64,000 bases of DNA from Nitrospirota bacterium (GCA_029864405.1 JAOTTP010000002.1:31678-95677); one strand, 5' to 3'; numbered from the stretch's first letter, positions 43,693-54,162 are shown. Translations and numbers: made by a program. The notes: generated by a model not told the origin, from the sequence alone.

Positions 43693-44010
43693 TTAGGAAG
43701 CTGCGGATTCCGTCTCTTGGAAATCGATGAGGAATTGCGGGCGCGCCGGTGGACTCGTTTCGAGCTGTTTATATTGGCAGGGAGGAATGTCTTCTTTCAG
43801 CCGCCTCAGGAGAGTGGGCACTTTCATTTTGGGCGGGATGTCGCACACCCAGACGTGCATGCCGGTTTCCAATTCTTCAAAGTGGCGTTTCAGATTAAAT
43901 CCTGGCTTTTCCATGAAATACGCCGAAAGAAATCCGGTGATGCCCTGTACCACCCAGGAATGTTCTTTTACGTATCGATAGCTGACCCGAATCTCTACCA
44001 CTTCCATCAT
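43693..44010 (-). CDS. small conserved-looking hypothetical protein
   Basis: 105 residues, with AGGGAG 8 bases before the start. Alternating hydrophobic/charged sequence (VVEIRVSYRYVKEHSWVVQG; MHVWVCDIPPKMKVPTLLRRL). No signal peptide or known motif. The good ribosome site and codon usage make it likely real. Function not recognised. Confidence 0.55.
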   Translation of the reverse strand: MMEVVEIRVSYRYVKEHSWVVQGITGFLSAYFMEKPGFNLKRHFEELETGMHVWVCDIPPKMKVPTLLRRLKEDIPPCQYKQLETSPPARPQFLIDFQETESAAS

Positions 44011-44546
44011 GTCGTAATCTCCCTGTGCAGTCGATCATATCTTGCTTGGAAGGTCTCACCCTAACAATTCCTTCGCCTTTTTGGAAATTGAGAAACACCA
44101 TCGGGAATTCTTCCGCTTTTGTCGTGTCAGACATGCTTTGCCTTGTACCTCTCCGTTCCCGTCATGCCCGACATTTTTTATCGGGCATCCATCTTGTCTT
44201 GCACATTTCGAGGATGGATCCCCGCTTCCTACTTGCGGGGATGACGCGGAAAGGCTGTCATGCCCGACGGTTGTTATCGGGCATCTATCTTGATTTCTGT
44301 CTCTCTATTTGAGTCCCTAACAGCTAACGTTATCTACTAATGGATCCCCCCTTACTAATGGCGGGGATGACAGAAGGGTATGCTTTATAAGCATCGGTGA
44401 GGTCGATGGAAGATGAGACAGATTGAGGCATGATGTAACTTTTGTGGGAGCAGGATAGAAACCAGGAATATGCCGAAGGTTAGGGAACGAGGGGCGGATA
44501 TGCACCTGATGGTGCATCGATCCGACCCCCTTCTCTTGTTTAAGCC
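44011..44546. repeat. REP/BIME-like repeat cluster 5
   Basis: 44161-44245 is a canonical head-to-head pair: a unit GTCATGCCCGACATTTTT with TCGGGCATCCATC, spacer, then GATGGATCCCCGCTTCCT ending GCGGGGATGAC. 44257-44371 is a second, looser pair. These are the cleanest copies in the window. No gene. Confidence 0.75.
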
Positions 44547-44990
44547 TTACTCGTGTTTCTCGCCCTTGCCATGCATCCCTTTTTTCTCGCCTTTGCCATG
44601 TTTCTCTTTATATTCCTTCATCTTTTCCTGCCGTTCTTCCTGCATTTCCTTCCATTTCGCTTGTTGCTCGGGCGTCAGTTCGGCCTCAATCTTTCCCATG
44701 GCCTTTTGGCGCATCGCTTTCATTTGTTGGTGAAGCGCCTCCATCTGCTGGTGTTTTTCCTCAATGATGGGGAGGATCTTGTCCTGTTGCTCCTGTGTGA
44801 GCGACAGCTTCTTTGTGAGTTTCTCCAGATGGGATTTTGGATCGTGACCATATCCATGATCGTCGCCGTCTGCCCAGGCAGAAGCGCCAAACAGACTCAA
44901 TGCGACGGTCAGCATGAAAAGCCCCATCATGCGCGAAACCGTCTTGAGTGTTCTCTCATGGATCATGTGGCGTTGACTTGTCTGAGTCAT
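44547..44990 (-). CDS. Spy/CpxP-like periplasmic protein
   Basis: 147 residues, start supported by AAGGAGGTAGGA. Signal peptide (MMGLFMLTVALSLFGASAWAD). The mature part is a charged helical repeat, LEKLTKKLSLTQEQQDKILP and ELTPEQQAKWKEMQ, with two copies of the LTxxQ motif typical of Spy/CpxP proteins (chaperones or metal-stress sensors). The C-terminus is Lys/Gly/His-rich (GKGEKKGMHGKGEKHE). A second Spy-like gene lies at 55653. Confidence 0.8.
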   Translation of the reverse strand: MTQTSQRHMIHERTLKTVSRMMGLFMLTVALSLFGASAWADGDDHGYGHDPKSHLEKLTKKLSLTQEQQDKILPIIEEKHQQMEALHQQMKAMRQKAMGKIEAELTPEQQAKWKEMQEERQEKMKEYKEKHGKGEKKGMHGKGEKHE

Positions 44991-45188
44991 TCCTACCTCC
45001 TTTGTGAAAAACAGTGATTGAAAGGGTTAGCCTTTTAGTATATCAAATGACAGAGTGCTTCTGCTTTTGGCTTGAACAAGGATATCAAAGATAAGATAAA
45101 GCCTTGAAAACGTGCTTTTCTGATTGTTGGGAGGAAAGTCTTCATTTGACCGTTTAGGATTCTCCAAAATGGAAACATGCCGCTATCA

Positions 45189-45626
45189 TTAAATGAAACG
45201 CCGGCAGTTTTGGGTTTGACAGGTACAAGCCAGTTCCCCGTTGTGATGAGAGTCGCCATAGTCGAGCGTGAGTTCGGTTCCGGCCTTGATGGGGTGCAAG
45301 GCATAAAACTCTGCCCGTTCTCCAATGATTCTCATGAAGGTATTTGGTGTGCAGGAATGGTTGATAAACCGGAATCCTGTCGTCTCTTCGGCCCCATCAA
45401 TCGACTTCCCATTATTCACTTCGACAATGGCAATCCACTTTTGGGTTTTAGCCCGCTTTCGCCCTTCTCGTTGGGTAATCAGTTCTCCAGTATACTCCCC
45501 GATTTTTTGCCGTTGTCGCAAATGGACTTTGGTGAATAAGCCACGGCCCTCAATGGCACTGGGTTTCACATCCATGGGAACTGGCCATTGTGTCTTGGGG
45601 GAGATGGTTTTGGTAGATAAGGGCAT
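45189..45626 (-). CDS. SET-domain protein-lysine methyltransferase
   Basis: 145 residues. Full SET core: AIEGRGLFTKVHL, GEYTGELIT, FINHSCTPNTFM (pseudoknot with SAM-binding NHSC), ELTLDYGD, plus a post-SET cysteine cluster CTCQTQNC. SAM-dependent lysine methylation of a protein is expected. SET proteins are mostly eukaryotic but occur in bacteria such as Chlamydia and some environmental groups. Target unknown. Small size suggests the catalytic core only. Confidence 0.88.
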   Translation of the reverse strand: MPLSTKTISPKTQWPVPMDVKPSAIEGRGLFTKVHLRQRQKIGEYTGELITQREGRKRAKTQKWIAIVEVNNGKSIDGAEETTGFRFINHSCTPNTFMRIIGERAEFYALHPIKAGTELTLDYGDSHHNGELACTCQTQNCRRFI

Positions 45627-45782
45627 GCCGGAGTTGTCACATTACTGTGGTGATGATCGTCTGAAGTGAGTTGAGTGAAATGTACAAAATGGGAGGAGGA
45701 TAAGGCCAGAGGGGTTTGTCACGAAATGCAAAAAAAAGAGAAGATACTTTCAAAGGGTTTGGGGTGGCCCTTAGATAAATTG

Positions 45783-45814
45783 AAAGGGCTGCCTCTGGAT
45801 TGAGGCAGCCCTTT
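45783..45814. terminator. strong hairpin between convergent-side genes
   Basis: 13-bp perfect stem AAAGGGCTGCCTC / GAGGCAGCCCTTT with a 6-base loop, 39 bases after the stop of the minus-strand repeat protein (45853). T/A-rich sequence follows on the minus strand (CAATTTATC). Probable intrinsic terminator of that gene. Confidence 0.75.
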
Positions 45815-45852
45815 CGTTCTCCTTTGTGAGCTTGGGGGAGATGGATGCTTTG

Positions 45853-46698
45853 TTACTTGGTAGGTTCGGCTCTCACCCATTTGCCGTTGTGAAATAATTC
45901 GTCATAATCCCACAGGAAAAACCAGTTCTTTTTTCCTGACTCGCTCCCAGTCAGCTGTTGTTGTGGGACCGATCGCGACTGGGCATGAATTTCAGTGATT
46001 GCCGGTTTGGCTTTGACCAATTCCGGTGCGTTCGTTTCACACAGTACCTCCCGCCACACCATCCGGCCCTCCGATTCTTTGATCGTTTTTGTCACGGTTT
46101 GATATTCGGCCGGAATAGGAATCCGGGTTTGCTGGGCTGGGGCGATCAATTTATTGACCCGCACCGTCTTATACTCCGCCGGGACCTGCACGAGTCTTGT
46201 GGTAGCCGGGGTTTTGAGTACTTGCTTGGTCACGGTCGTGTATTCAGCCGGAACTTCTTCCAAGCACATGATTTCACCGGTAAAGTTGTCAACTTTTTCG
46301 ACCAACCCTCGACCTTTTTTCCATCTGGTAGTGGCTGGTTTGACGAGGAGTTGTTCGGTGACCGTTTCAAATTGAGCAGGGATAATTTCTTCTCTCTCAT
46401 AGGCGGCTCTGAGCAGGACTTGTTCTTCAACCATTTCATACTTGGCTGGGATGATCTCAATACGTTCCGATGCCTCTCTTTGGAGAACTTGTTCGTTCTC
46501 GGTCCGATATTTGGGATCCTCAAACACTCGAGCGTAGCATTTTCCAGCCTGAGCATTGGCTGGAAGGGCCATCTCCCCGGCGGGAATCTCGACAGGCGGA
46601 GGAACATTTGATAACGGCGTAGCTGCCAAGACGGTTTGGCCCACGCCCATGGTGAGAACTGAAACACCCAAGAGCATGAATTTGTTGGTGGTCTTCAT
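45853..46698 (-). CDS. secreted protein with five PAEY-type repeats
   Basis: 281 residues. Signal peptide (LLGVSVLTMGVGQTVLAAT). The mature part holds five ~25-40-residue repeats with the core (I/V)PA(E/K/Q)(Y/F)xxVxxxxL: IIPAKYEMVEEQVL, IIPAQFETVTEQLL, EVPAEYTTVTKQVL, QVPAEYKTVRVNKL, PIPAEYQTVTKTI. Ends in WFFLWDYDELFHNGKWV. Repeats of this kind occur in bacterial envelope proteins of unknown role. Preceded by AAGGAGG and, farther up, by a sigma-54-type promoter and a palindrome. Own terminator. Likely structural or cell-surface. Confidence 0.8.
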   Translation of the reverse strand: MKTTNKFMLLGVSVLTMGVGQTVLAATPLSNVPPPVEIPAGEMALPANAQAGKCYARVFEDPKYRTENEQVLQREASERIEIIPAKYEMVEEQVLLRAAYEREEIIPAQFETVTEQLLVKPATTRWKKGRGLVEKVDNFTGEIMCLEEVPAEYTTVTKQVLKTPATTRLVQVPAEYKTVRVNKLIAPAQQTRIPIPAEYQTVTKTIKESEGRMVWREVLCETNAPELVKAKPAITEIHAQSRSVPQQQLTGSESGKKNWFFLWDYDELFHNGKWVRAEPTK

Positions 46699-46758
46699 GA
46701 GAGGGTACCTCCTTAAGGTAGATTGTAAAGTGTGAGCATCTGCTAGGCAGGTACTAGC

Positions 46759-46773
46759 GCAAGTTGGATACCA
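46759..46773 (-). promoter_or_regulatory. sigma-54-type (-24/-12) promoter
   Basis: On the minus strand TGGTATCCAACTTGC matches the TGG-N8-TTGC consensus with GG and GC exactly 10 bases apart. It lies ~61 bases upstream of the start codon of the repeat protein, allowing a normal leader. Confidence 0.6.
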
Positions 46774-46827
46774 TGGAGGGAACGTATAATTTAATGAATG
46801 ATTTCAACAGACTGAAGGAATTGCTGG

Positions 46828-46860
46828 ATAGGAATGTTCCAGCGAATGGAACATTCCTAT
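46828..46860. promoter_or_regulatory. 13-bp perfect inverted repeat, candidate enhancer (UAS)
   Basis: ATAGGAATGTTCC-AGCGAAT-GGAACATTCCTAT, with another TGTTCCAG half just after. Its centre is ~97 bases upstream of the predicted sigma-54 start, the usual place for an NtrC-family activator site. It could also form a hairpin. Confidence 0.55.
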
Positions 46861-47119
46861 GTTCCAGACTGTCCCACGTCTCAGCGGACGGGAACGGCAA
46901 ACTATGAGGAATGTGACGTCAGCATTCTATTGAACTGTTCAAAGGTGGGATAACGGTTCCCGGGCCCAAAGTTGGTGAAGCAAGGATGTAGGAGAACTTA
47001 AGCGAAAGGAGAGACTGCACATGTTTTCCGGCGAAGGTGATTCACCTGATCAGAAGAACCGGCAATGGGTCTGATCATTCTCGGAGACACCGGCGAGTTT
47101 ACCAGAGGATGTATCAAGG
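46861..47119. other. gene-free spacer
   Basis: About 260 bases between the palindrome and the end of the next minus-strand gene. No supported feature. Confidence 0.3.
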
Positions 47120-47554
47120 TCAATCACCGCCCAGGAAGGCATCCTCATCATGTTCCGGCATGAGATCCTCTTCTTCCTCGATGCCTAACCCGCCTTGAAA
47201 CGATTCTCGGATGGCGACCACGTGTTGATGCGATGGAGTGCCTTCAATCTGTTTCCCAAATCGATCGAGGAACCGATCGCAGAGGTCCAGCCCAAGTTGA
47301 AAATATCGGGGCAGGGGGCCTTCCGTGACTTGCTGCCAGGTGATGTAAATGAGGAACTCCTGCAGGTGTTGAGCCTGTGGAAGCTGTGCTCCCAATTCCT
47401 GAAGGGTATCAAACGCGCGCTTGGCTTGTGGTCCTTGATCGGTGGAAAATATCGCCTCCGCCTCTAAAATGTCCGATTCAAGATCCCCAAGTTCTCCTTG
47501 TTTCTCAGCTTGTTGAAGAGCGTGCAGAGCAGCGATGGCTGGATCAAAATTCAT
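47120..47554 (-). CDS. hypothetical acidic helical protein
   Basis: 144 residues from the ATG at 47554 (MNFDPAIAALHAL), with AAAGGAAGTT before it. The track's 47755 start overlaps the upstream gene by many codons; an ATG at 47614 is a weaker alternative. Helical (FDTLQELGAQLPQAQHLQEFL) with an acidic tail (GIEEEEDLMPEHDED). Downstream of the YkgJ-type gene on the same strand and probably co-transcribed. Family not recognised. Confidence 0.6.
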   Translation of the reverse strand: MNFDPAIAALHALQQAEKQGELGDLESDILEAEAIFSTDQGPQAKRAFDTLQELGAQLPQAQHLQEFLIYITWQQVTEGPLPRYFQLGLDLCDRFLDRFGKQIEGTPSHQHVVAIRESFQGGLGIEEEEDLMPEHDEDAFLGGD

Positions 47555-47615
47555 AACTTCCTTTCGGTGAAGAGCCTGGATGATGGTTCGCGTTTTTTGA
47601 AGCAGAAATGCCATG

Positions 47616-48419
47616 TTACCGCGAAGGTTTTTTCCGGGGAAGGGAGGTGAAGGTTTGATGTAAAAATTTTCCCAGCCCCTCCAACGCAGCCTGAAAGAGC
47701 TCCATTCCCTTCCAGGTTTTCTTGTTGAGGGCTTGGTGTTTCTCCGCCCACTCAAAGGCGATCGGGAGGGGCATGAGCCGGATGGGCCCGCCTGTCAGTT
47801 CTGCCCACAGGACACTCAAGACGGTGCCTGCCCGGAGAGGAATATGCAGTACCTGAACAGGATTCTTTTCAGTGTCCTGGCATAGCTCAGCCGGACTGGT
47901 GACCAAATATTCCCGGCAAGCGGCAGGACGATGTTCATAAATGGAACATGCATCGTTTTCCAGAAAAATACAGGGTAGACGTAAGGCATAATACGCCCGG
48001 TTGATGGGGTCAAGGTCCGAATCGGTTTTCTGGTTGGGCGATTCTGCCAATTCCTGCAGCAAGGGAAGCAGTCCGGCTGCTTGTAACCGTTCTCTGGTTT
48101 CTGCCAACCGACGTTTAATTCGCGCCCGATGGTCCTGTGGCAAGCCTTCTAACGTCTTGGCAAGGGCAAAGGCTTCGGGCGGGGAGACCGGGACCATGAT
48201 GCGCTGACAACAGGCGTCACATCCCTTTTGGCAGGAAATCTTCTTGCCGGCTTGGAGGGTAGCGGAAATTTCCAGGGCTTGGGCCTGTTCCCCAAGGGAT
48301 CGCATCACCGGCACAATGTCGGTAATCGGGATGATACTGGTGGGAACATCCACTTGGGCCTGTAATTCCCCCGAAGTGGTATGAATAGAGAGATTGAGAC
48401 GTTCGAGAGGGGGCACCAT
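47616..48419 (-). CDS. YkgJ-type cysteine-cluster (CxxxCxxCC) protein
   Basis: 267 residues. Signature CQKGCDACC (~66-74), then CIFLENDACSIYEHRPAACR and LC later, eight or so cysteines that probably bind a metal, as in the YkgJ/Fe-S or zinc oxidoreductase family (UPF0153). N-terminal ~50 residues are not conserved with it. Possible role in metal or redox handling. Immediately upstream of the acidic helical protein. Confidence 0.82.
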   Translation of the reverse strand: MVPPLERLNLSIHTTSGELQAQVDVPTSIIPITDIVPVMRSLGEQAQALEISATLQAGKKISCQKGCDACCQRIMVPVSPPEAFALAKTLEGLPQDHRARIKRRLAETRERLQAAGLLPLLQELAESPNQKTDSDLDPINRAYYALRLPCIFLENDACSIYEHRPAACREYLVTSPAELCQDTEKNPVQVLHIPLRAGTVLSVLWAELTGGPIRLMPLPIAFEWAEKHQALNKKTWKGMELFQAALEGLGKFLHQTFTSLPRKKPSR

Positions 48420-48662
48420 GAAAATGCGTCCAAGGTCTCAGCGAAGGAGGTGGTTGGATATTGAAAATGGTAATTTTGAGATCATCCCCATGGGGGCTTT
48501 GTTTAGTTTCCAGCCTAGTGTCCATTATTGGGGTTGTCAATTCCGGGATGGGGCCGATTAGGAATTTTGGTTGAATCCCGGAGGGGCTCCGGTGAAGTAA
48601 TAAAGTGGAGTGTTGCTTTCCTTCCCCAATTTTTCGCGGTAGCAAAAATTTGGGGCCGTGAT
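48420..48662. other. intergenic spacer
   Basis: About 240 bases. An imperfect repeat is visible (TTTTTCGCGGTAGCAAAAAT). No gene. Confidence 0.3.
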
Positions 48663-49394
48663 TCAGATTTTTTGTTGGGGGCGGTGGACATCCCGGTACG
48701 CCAACATCGGCAGCAGCTGCTGCTCACGAAAATCTTCAAATCCACAAGCATCATCCCAGGTGGGAGGGTTCTCATAGGTCCCAAACAGCATGTCCCACCA
48801 CACGAGGTCACCATAATTATTACGGTGATACCCATGCTGATGATGAATGCGATGCATCTCTGGGCGTTGGAATATATAGCCTATCCACTGCGGCGTCCGA
48901 ATATTAGTATGATAAAAGAATTCGCCGATGGCGGTGCAGGCGGTGTAGATGATACCGGCTTCTAAGGACAAACCGAGGATCGTATACACCAGGACACTTC
49001 CCAAGAGAGAATTAACGATCATTTCACCGGGGTGCTTATAAAACGAGGTGCTGACTTCCAATCGTTGGGGACTGTGGTGGATTTGGTGAAAGGCTATCCA
49101 CAGAATATGCACTTCATGTCGCCATCGATGCCACCAATAAAAGACAAAGGTCGCCAAAAAATAGGCTAGGAAGCCTCCTGCGACGGGTGAAAAAGAATCC
49201 CCAAGTTGAAAAATTGACCAGGAGGACAGCCAAACCTCCCAGGCCATACCCGCTAGCCAGACAATCCCGATTTGAACAAGATTCATGAGGAAAACTCGAA
49301 TGGGCCAGGTTTTGACGGTAGGCAGGTTCCAGCCTGGCCTCAGACGTTCAATTCCAAGGCAAATCAAAAATACAAGGAAAAGATAGGGAAGCAT
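48663..49394 (-). CDS. sterol desaturase / fatty acid hydroxylase family protein (second copy)
   Basis: 243 residues from the ATG at 49394 (MLPYLFLVFLICLG); the track's TTG at 49448 is weaker. Four membrane helices and His boxes HRWRHE, HQIHHSP and HRIHHQHGYHRN, which bind the diiron centre. Same superfamily as 24875 but not operon-linked. Likely introduces a hydroxyl or double bond into membrane lipids; substrate unknown. Confidence 0.87.
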   Translation of the reverse strand: MLPYLFLVFLICLGIERLRPGWNLPTVKTWPIRVFLMNLVQIGIVWLAGMAWEVWLSSWSIFQLGDSFSPVAGGFLAYFLATFVFYWWHRWRHEVHILWIAFHQIHHSPQRLEVSTSFYKHPGEMIVNSLLGSVLVYTILGLSLEAGIIYTACTAIGEFFYHTNIRTPQWIGYIFQRPEMHRIHHQHGYHRNNYGDLVWWDMLFGTYENPPTWDDACGFEDFREQQLLPMLAYRDVHRPQQKI

Positions 49395-49469
49395 ATTCTG
49401 AAGTCGGTACAGTCTATATCTTGTTTCGGAAAGATGTTGGTGTAACAAAAGGGAGAGGAGTGAAAGTTA

Positions 49470-50450
49470 TTGAGCATAAAGGAAAATAACTGTTCTCGTG
49501 TGGAGTCTGAGCGTTGGGAGAATTTCTGCGCGGCGTGCCCAGGTTATTTGAAGGCGCTCGCCGAGAACGTGGAACAGAGTTTTCTCCGGCGGGATACGAC
49601 CCATCCGGTCTTCTGCGGGTGCATCGATTGGCACTCCAGTGTTCATGGCGCCTACGCGTTGTTAACCGCCGCCAGGCTGACCGGACAAACCCGGTGGGCC
49701 AGGGTTGTGGATGCTGCGCTGGAGCCCGATTGCCTGGAGGCTGAACTGGCCTCCCTTAGGCGGGGGGACCTGAATCATGAGCTGCCCTATGGCTTTGCCT
49801 GGTTTCTCAAGCTTGCGCAGGAGCGTGAACAAGGCTGGAGCAAACACGATTTACTACCCTTGGCCACGGAAATCTCCTCGCGTTTGGGACACTGGCTCTT
49901 TTCCTTGTCGGATGAAGACCTTGTGCATCATGCGCAACGTCGGGAATACGGGAATCTCTCCTGGCCGCTGCTGAATCTCTGGCATTGGGGTAAATGGAAA
50001 CAGGATTCTCGTCTGCTTGAACAACTGTCGAATTTTACGCGGGTTCGCTTGTTGCCGCTTGATCAGGAATGCCCTGCTTCTCTTGACCAGGACACGAATG
50101 AATTTTTTCCGGCAGCGCTCCAGCGATGCCGGGCACTGCTCACGATTCTGTCACCTGAAGACTCATCGACATGGCTGGCCTCCCATCAGCATGGCAGCGG
50201 GGAATTTTCTCCTTTAACTATGTTCCCCACCACCCACTCAGCCGGCCTGAATTTTAGTCGGAGCTGGGGACTGTGGACTGCGTATCAGTATACGAAGGAT
50301 CCGGCATTCCGTGATCTGTACGTCAATCATATTGTTACGCATATGGATAGGCCGCAGTACTGGCGGGATGACTATCGAAAACACGGGCATTGGGTGCCCC
50401 AATTCGGCGTCTACGCGATTGCGTTAAGCCTCGACGACGTCACGATCTAA
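49470..50450 (+). CDS. DUF2891 family protein
   Basis: 326 residues from a TTG preceded by AGAGGAGTGAAAGT. The family signature HPVFCGCIDWHSSVHGAYAL is present near residue 44. The body is helical with many Trp/His (RREYGNLSWPLLNLWHWGK, FPTTHSAGLNFSRSWGL), compatible with an alpha/alpha-barrel fold. No signal peptide. Function not characterised. Divergent from the hydroxylase gene. Confidence 0.85.
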   Translation: MSIKENNCSRVESERWENFCAACPGYLKALAENVEQSFLRRDTTHPVFCGCIDWHSSVHGAYALLTAARLTGQTRWARVVDAALEPDCLEAELASLRRGDLNHELPYGFAWFLKLAQEREQGWSKHDLLPLATEISSRLGHWLFSLSDEDLVHHAQRREYGNLSWPLLNLWHWGKWKQDSRLLEQLSNFTRVRLLPLDQECPASLDQDTNEFFPAALQRCRALLTILSPEDSSTWLASHQHGSGEFSPLTMFPTTHSAGLNFSRSWGLWTAYQYTKDPAFRDLYVNHIVTHMDRPQYWRDDYRKHGHWVPQFGVYAIALSLDDVTI

Positions 50451-50488
50451 ATTGTCGGCGGGTTTTTGTTTGAAATGTAAAAATGAGA

Positions 50489-51373
50489 TTACAGACCAAC
50501 GCCAATTTTTACGAGGGCCGACTCGGGAGAAATGAGGTTGCGGTTCAAGCCAAGGCGTTTGGCATCTAATCCCATCGCCAACCCAAGCAGTTGGGGAAGA
50601 TGAAGAATGGGTAGGTCGATCATCGTCTGTTCCTGACTGGCAGCTTTGGTCTGCATGCCGTCGAGGTTGAGATGGCAGAGCGGGCAGGGGGTGACCATGA
50701 TATCCGCTCCGTGCGATTTGGCATCCCGGGTATGGGTGGCGACCATCGTGAGGGAATTTTTTTCATTGATCGTCAGAATGGGAAATCCGCAGCAGCGCGT
50801 CTTCCCGGGAAAGTCGACAATTTCTGCTCCAAGAATTTCAATGATCCGTTCCAACGACTTGCCCCTATCGGGATGATCATCGATTCCCAAGGCTTCGGTC
50901 GGGCGCTGAATGTAGCATCCGTAAAATGGCGCGGCACGAAGACCCGTTAACGGCGTGGTGATGCTGTGACGAAGCGCGTCTTCTCCCACGTCCTCCAATA
51001 AAATCCACAGAAAGTGTTTGATGTTCGTGGTGCCCCGGTACTCCAGTCCTTCATCTTTCAGGAGGCCGTTAATCTCCTGAAGATAATCCGCCCTGGTGGT
51101 GAGACGATGATTGGCTTGGCTCATCACGCCCTGGCATGTACTACAAATAGTCATGATGGGGAGGCCTTGTTGTTCGGCCAGCGCAAAGGTGCGGGCATTC
51201 AGCACGTCTCCCAGTCGCAGGTCTTTTTCCTGCAACACGCCGGCACCAGTGCAGGTGGCGGTGGTCATTTCTGCGAGTTCGATTCCGAGTCTGGGATAGA
51301 CCTGCATGACGGATTGGTACAGTTCGGGGCAGGCCCCTTTGGAGACGCAACCCGGGAAGAAGGCGTATTTCAT
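50489..51373 (-). CDS. CCG-domain subunit of succinate dehydrogenase/fumarate reductase (SdhE/HdrB-type)
   Basis: 294 residues. Two cysteine-rich CCG-type domains: MKYAFFPGCVSKGACPELY with CSTCQGV, and YGCYIQRP, RCCGFPIL and CPLCHLNL. They resemble HdrB and the E subunit of atypical succinate:quinone reductases, where they hold an unusual 4Fe-4S cluster and replace the haem membrane anchor. The first domain has CTGAG in place of the CCG core. Overlaps SdhB by ATGA, last gene of the operon. No SdhF-like partner is adjacent. Confidence 0.88.
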   Translation of the reverse strand: MKYAFFPGCVSKGACPELYQSVMQVYPRLGIELAEMTTATCTGAGVLQEKDLRLGDVLNARTFALAEQQGLPIMTICSTCQGVMSQANHRLTTRADYLQEINGLLKDEGLEYRGTTNIKHFLWILLEDVGEDALRHSITTPLTGLRAAPFYGCYIQRPTEALGIDDHPDRGKSLERIIEILGAEIVDFPGKTRCCGFPILTINEKNSLTMVATHTRDAKSHGADIMVTPCPLCHLNLDGMQTKAASQEQTMIDLPILHLPQLLGLAMGLDAKRLGLNRNLISPESALVKIGVGL

Positions 51374-52329
51374 GATTGGCTTCTCACGCGTGTAAACAGC
51401 CGTTGAATGTGTTGGATGCCTGGGATCGGTCGATGTAGTGGGCCGGACATGGGCACTTTGCCTTTGAAAACTGACTGAATAATCATGGGAATCATCCCGA
51501 CTAATCTTCCAGCATGTTTGAGGCCGAAGGTTCTGATCGCCAGCATGGGTTCGTCCAGCATTCCTTTGTGTTTGATAATGTCCGTAAACACTTCGGCATG
51601 GCGAGAGCCACAGGTGGAGGGAACTTTTGCCTTCATCCCTTTAGCGCGTAGAGACATAATCCTGTCCATCGGTCCTACCCCTTTGGGACAGACTTGAATA
51701 CATTCCATGCATCGGGTGCAATCCCACATGCCGCCCGGCTGATTGAGCTGTTCGAGTCGATGGGTGGTTGCCCCATCGCGAGGGTCGGCGACGAACCGAT
51801 AGGCTTTGGCCAGGGCAGCAGGCCCGACGAAGCTCTTATCCACTTCCAGGACCGTGCAGTCCGACACACAGACGCCACACATGATACAGCTCATGACCCC
51901 GGAGAGGTGGCTCATGGACTCCGGTGAGGCTATGTATTCGGCGGTTGGAGCCCGCCCTTGCGGTTGGAGCCACGGCTGAATCTGTCGGATCTTTGACCAG
52001 AATGGTGCCATGTCGGTGACCAGATCTTTAATGACCGGCATGTTATTCATGGGTTCAACCTGAATCGTCTCACCTTCCGATGCCACCGAAATCATTTTGG
52101 TTTTGCAGGCCAGCACGGCATGCCCGTTAATTCGCATACCGCATGACCCGCAAATCGCTCCGCGACAGGAACAACGGAGCGTTAAGGAATCATCAACAGT
52201 TTCTCGAATTTTGATGAGTCCATCGAGCACACTGTCGGATGGATCGATCTCCAGATCGTATTCCTGATAGTACGAGGAAGGACGATCCTGTTCGGGATTA
52301 AAGCGGCGTATGCGAAGCGTGGTGTGCAT
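51370..52329 (-). CDS. sdhB: succinate dehydrogenase/fumarate reductase iron-sulfur subunit
   Basis: 319 residues, longer than ordinary SdhB (~240). 2Fe-2S region CSCRGAICGSCGMRINGHAV..LAC, then 4Fe-4S CIMCGVCVSDC and 3Fe-4S-type CTRCMECIQVCPKGV. A C-terminal extension (~250-319, HAGRLVGMIPMIIQSVFKGK) is typical of forms that pair with a CCG subunit. Transfers electrons from the flavoprotein to the quinone side. ATGA overlap with the CCG subunit gene. Confidence 0.93.
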   Translation of the reverse strand: MHTTLRIRRFNPEQDRPSSYYQEYDLEIDPSDSVLDGLIKIRETVDDSLTLRCSCRGAICGSCGMRINGHAVLACKTKMISVASEGETIQVEPMNNMPVIKDLVTDMAPFWSKIRQIQPWLQPQGRAPTAEYIASPESMSHLSGVMSCIMCGVCVSDCTVLEVDKSFVGPAALAKAYRFVADPRDGATTHRLEQLNQPGGMWDCTRCMECIQVCPKGVGPMDRIMSLRAKGMKAKVPSTCGSRHAEVFTDIIKHKGMLDEPMLAIRTFGLKHAGRLVGMIPMIIQSVFKGKVPMSGPLHRPIPGIQHIQRLFTRVRSQS

Positions 52330-52446
52330 CAGTGGGGTGATTCCTCGGCTTCTACCTATAGTATATCGCCTTCAAGCCGTTGTCGGGGGGCTCGTACGTA
52401 GCGCATGCCCAGTTCTGAAGGAGCCACGATGTGTTCTCTGACTCCA

Positions 52447-54162
<1,716 letters not shown>

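Noticed and set aside
30083-44546. CRISPR array
   Set aside because: The repeats are dispersed palindromic pairs between genes, not evenly spaced direct repeats with unique spacers, and no cas genes are present.
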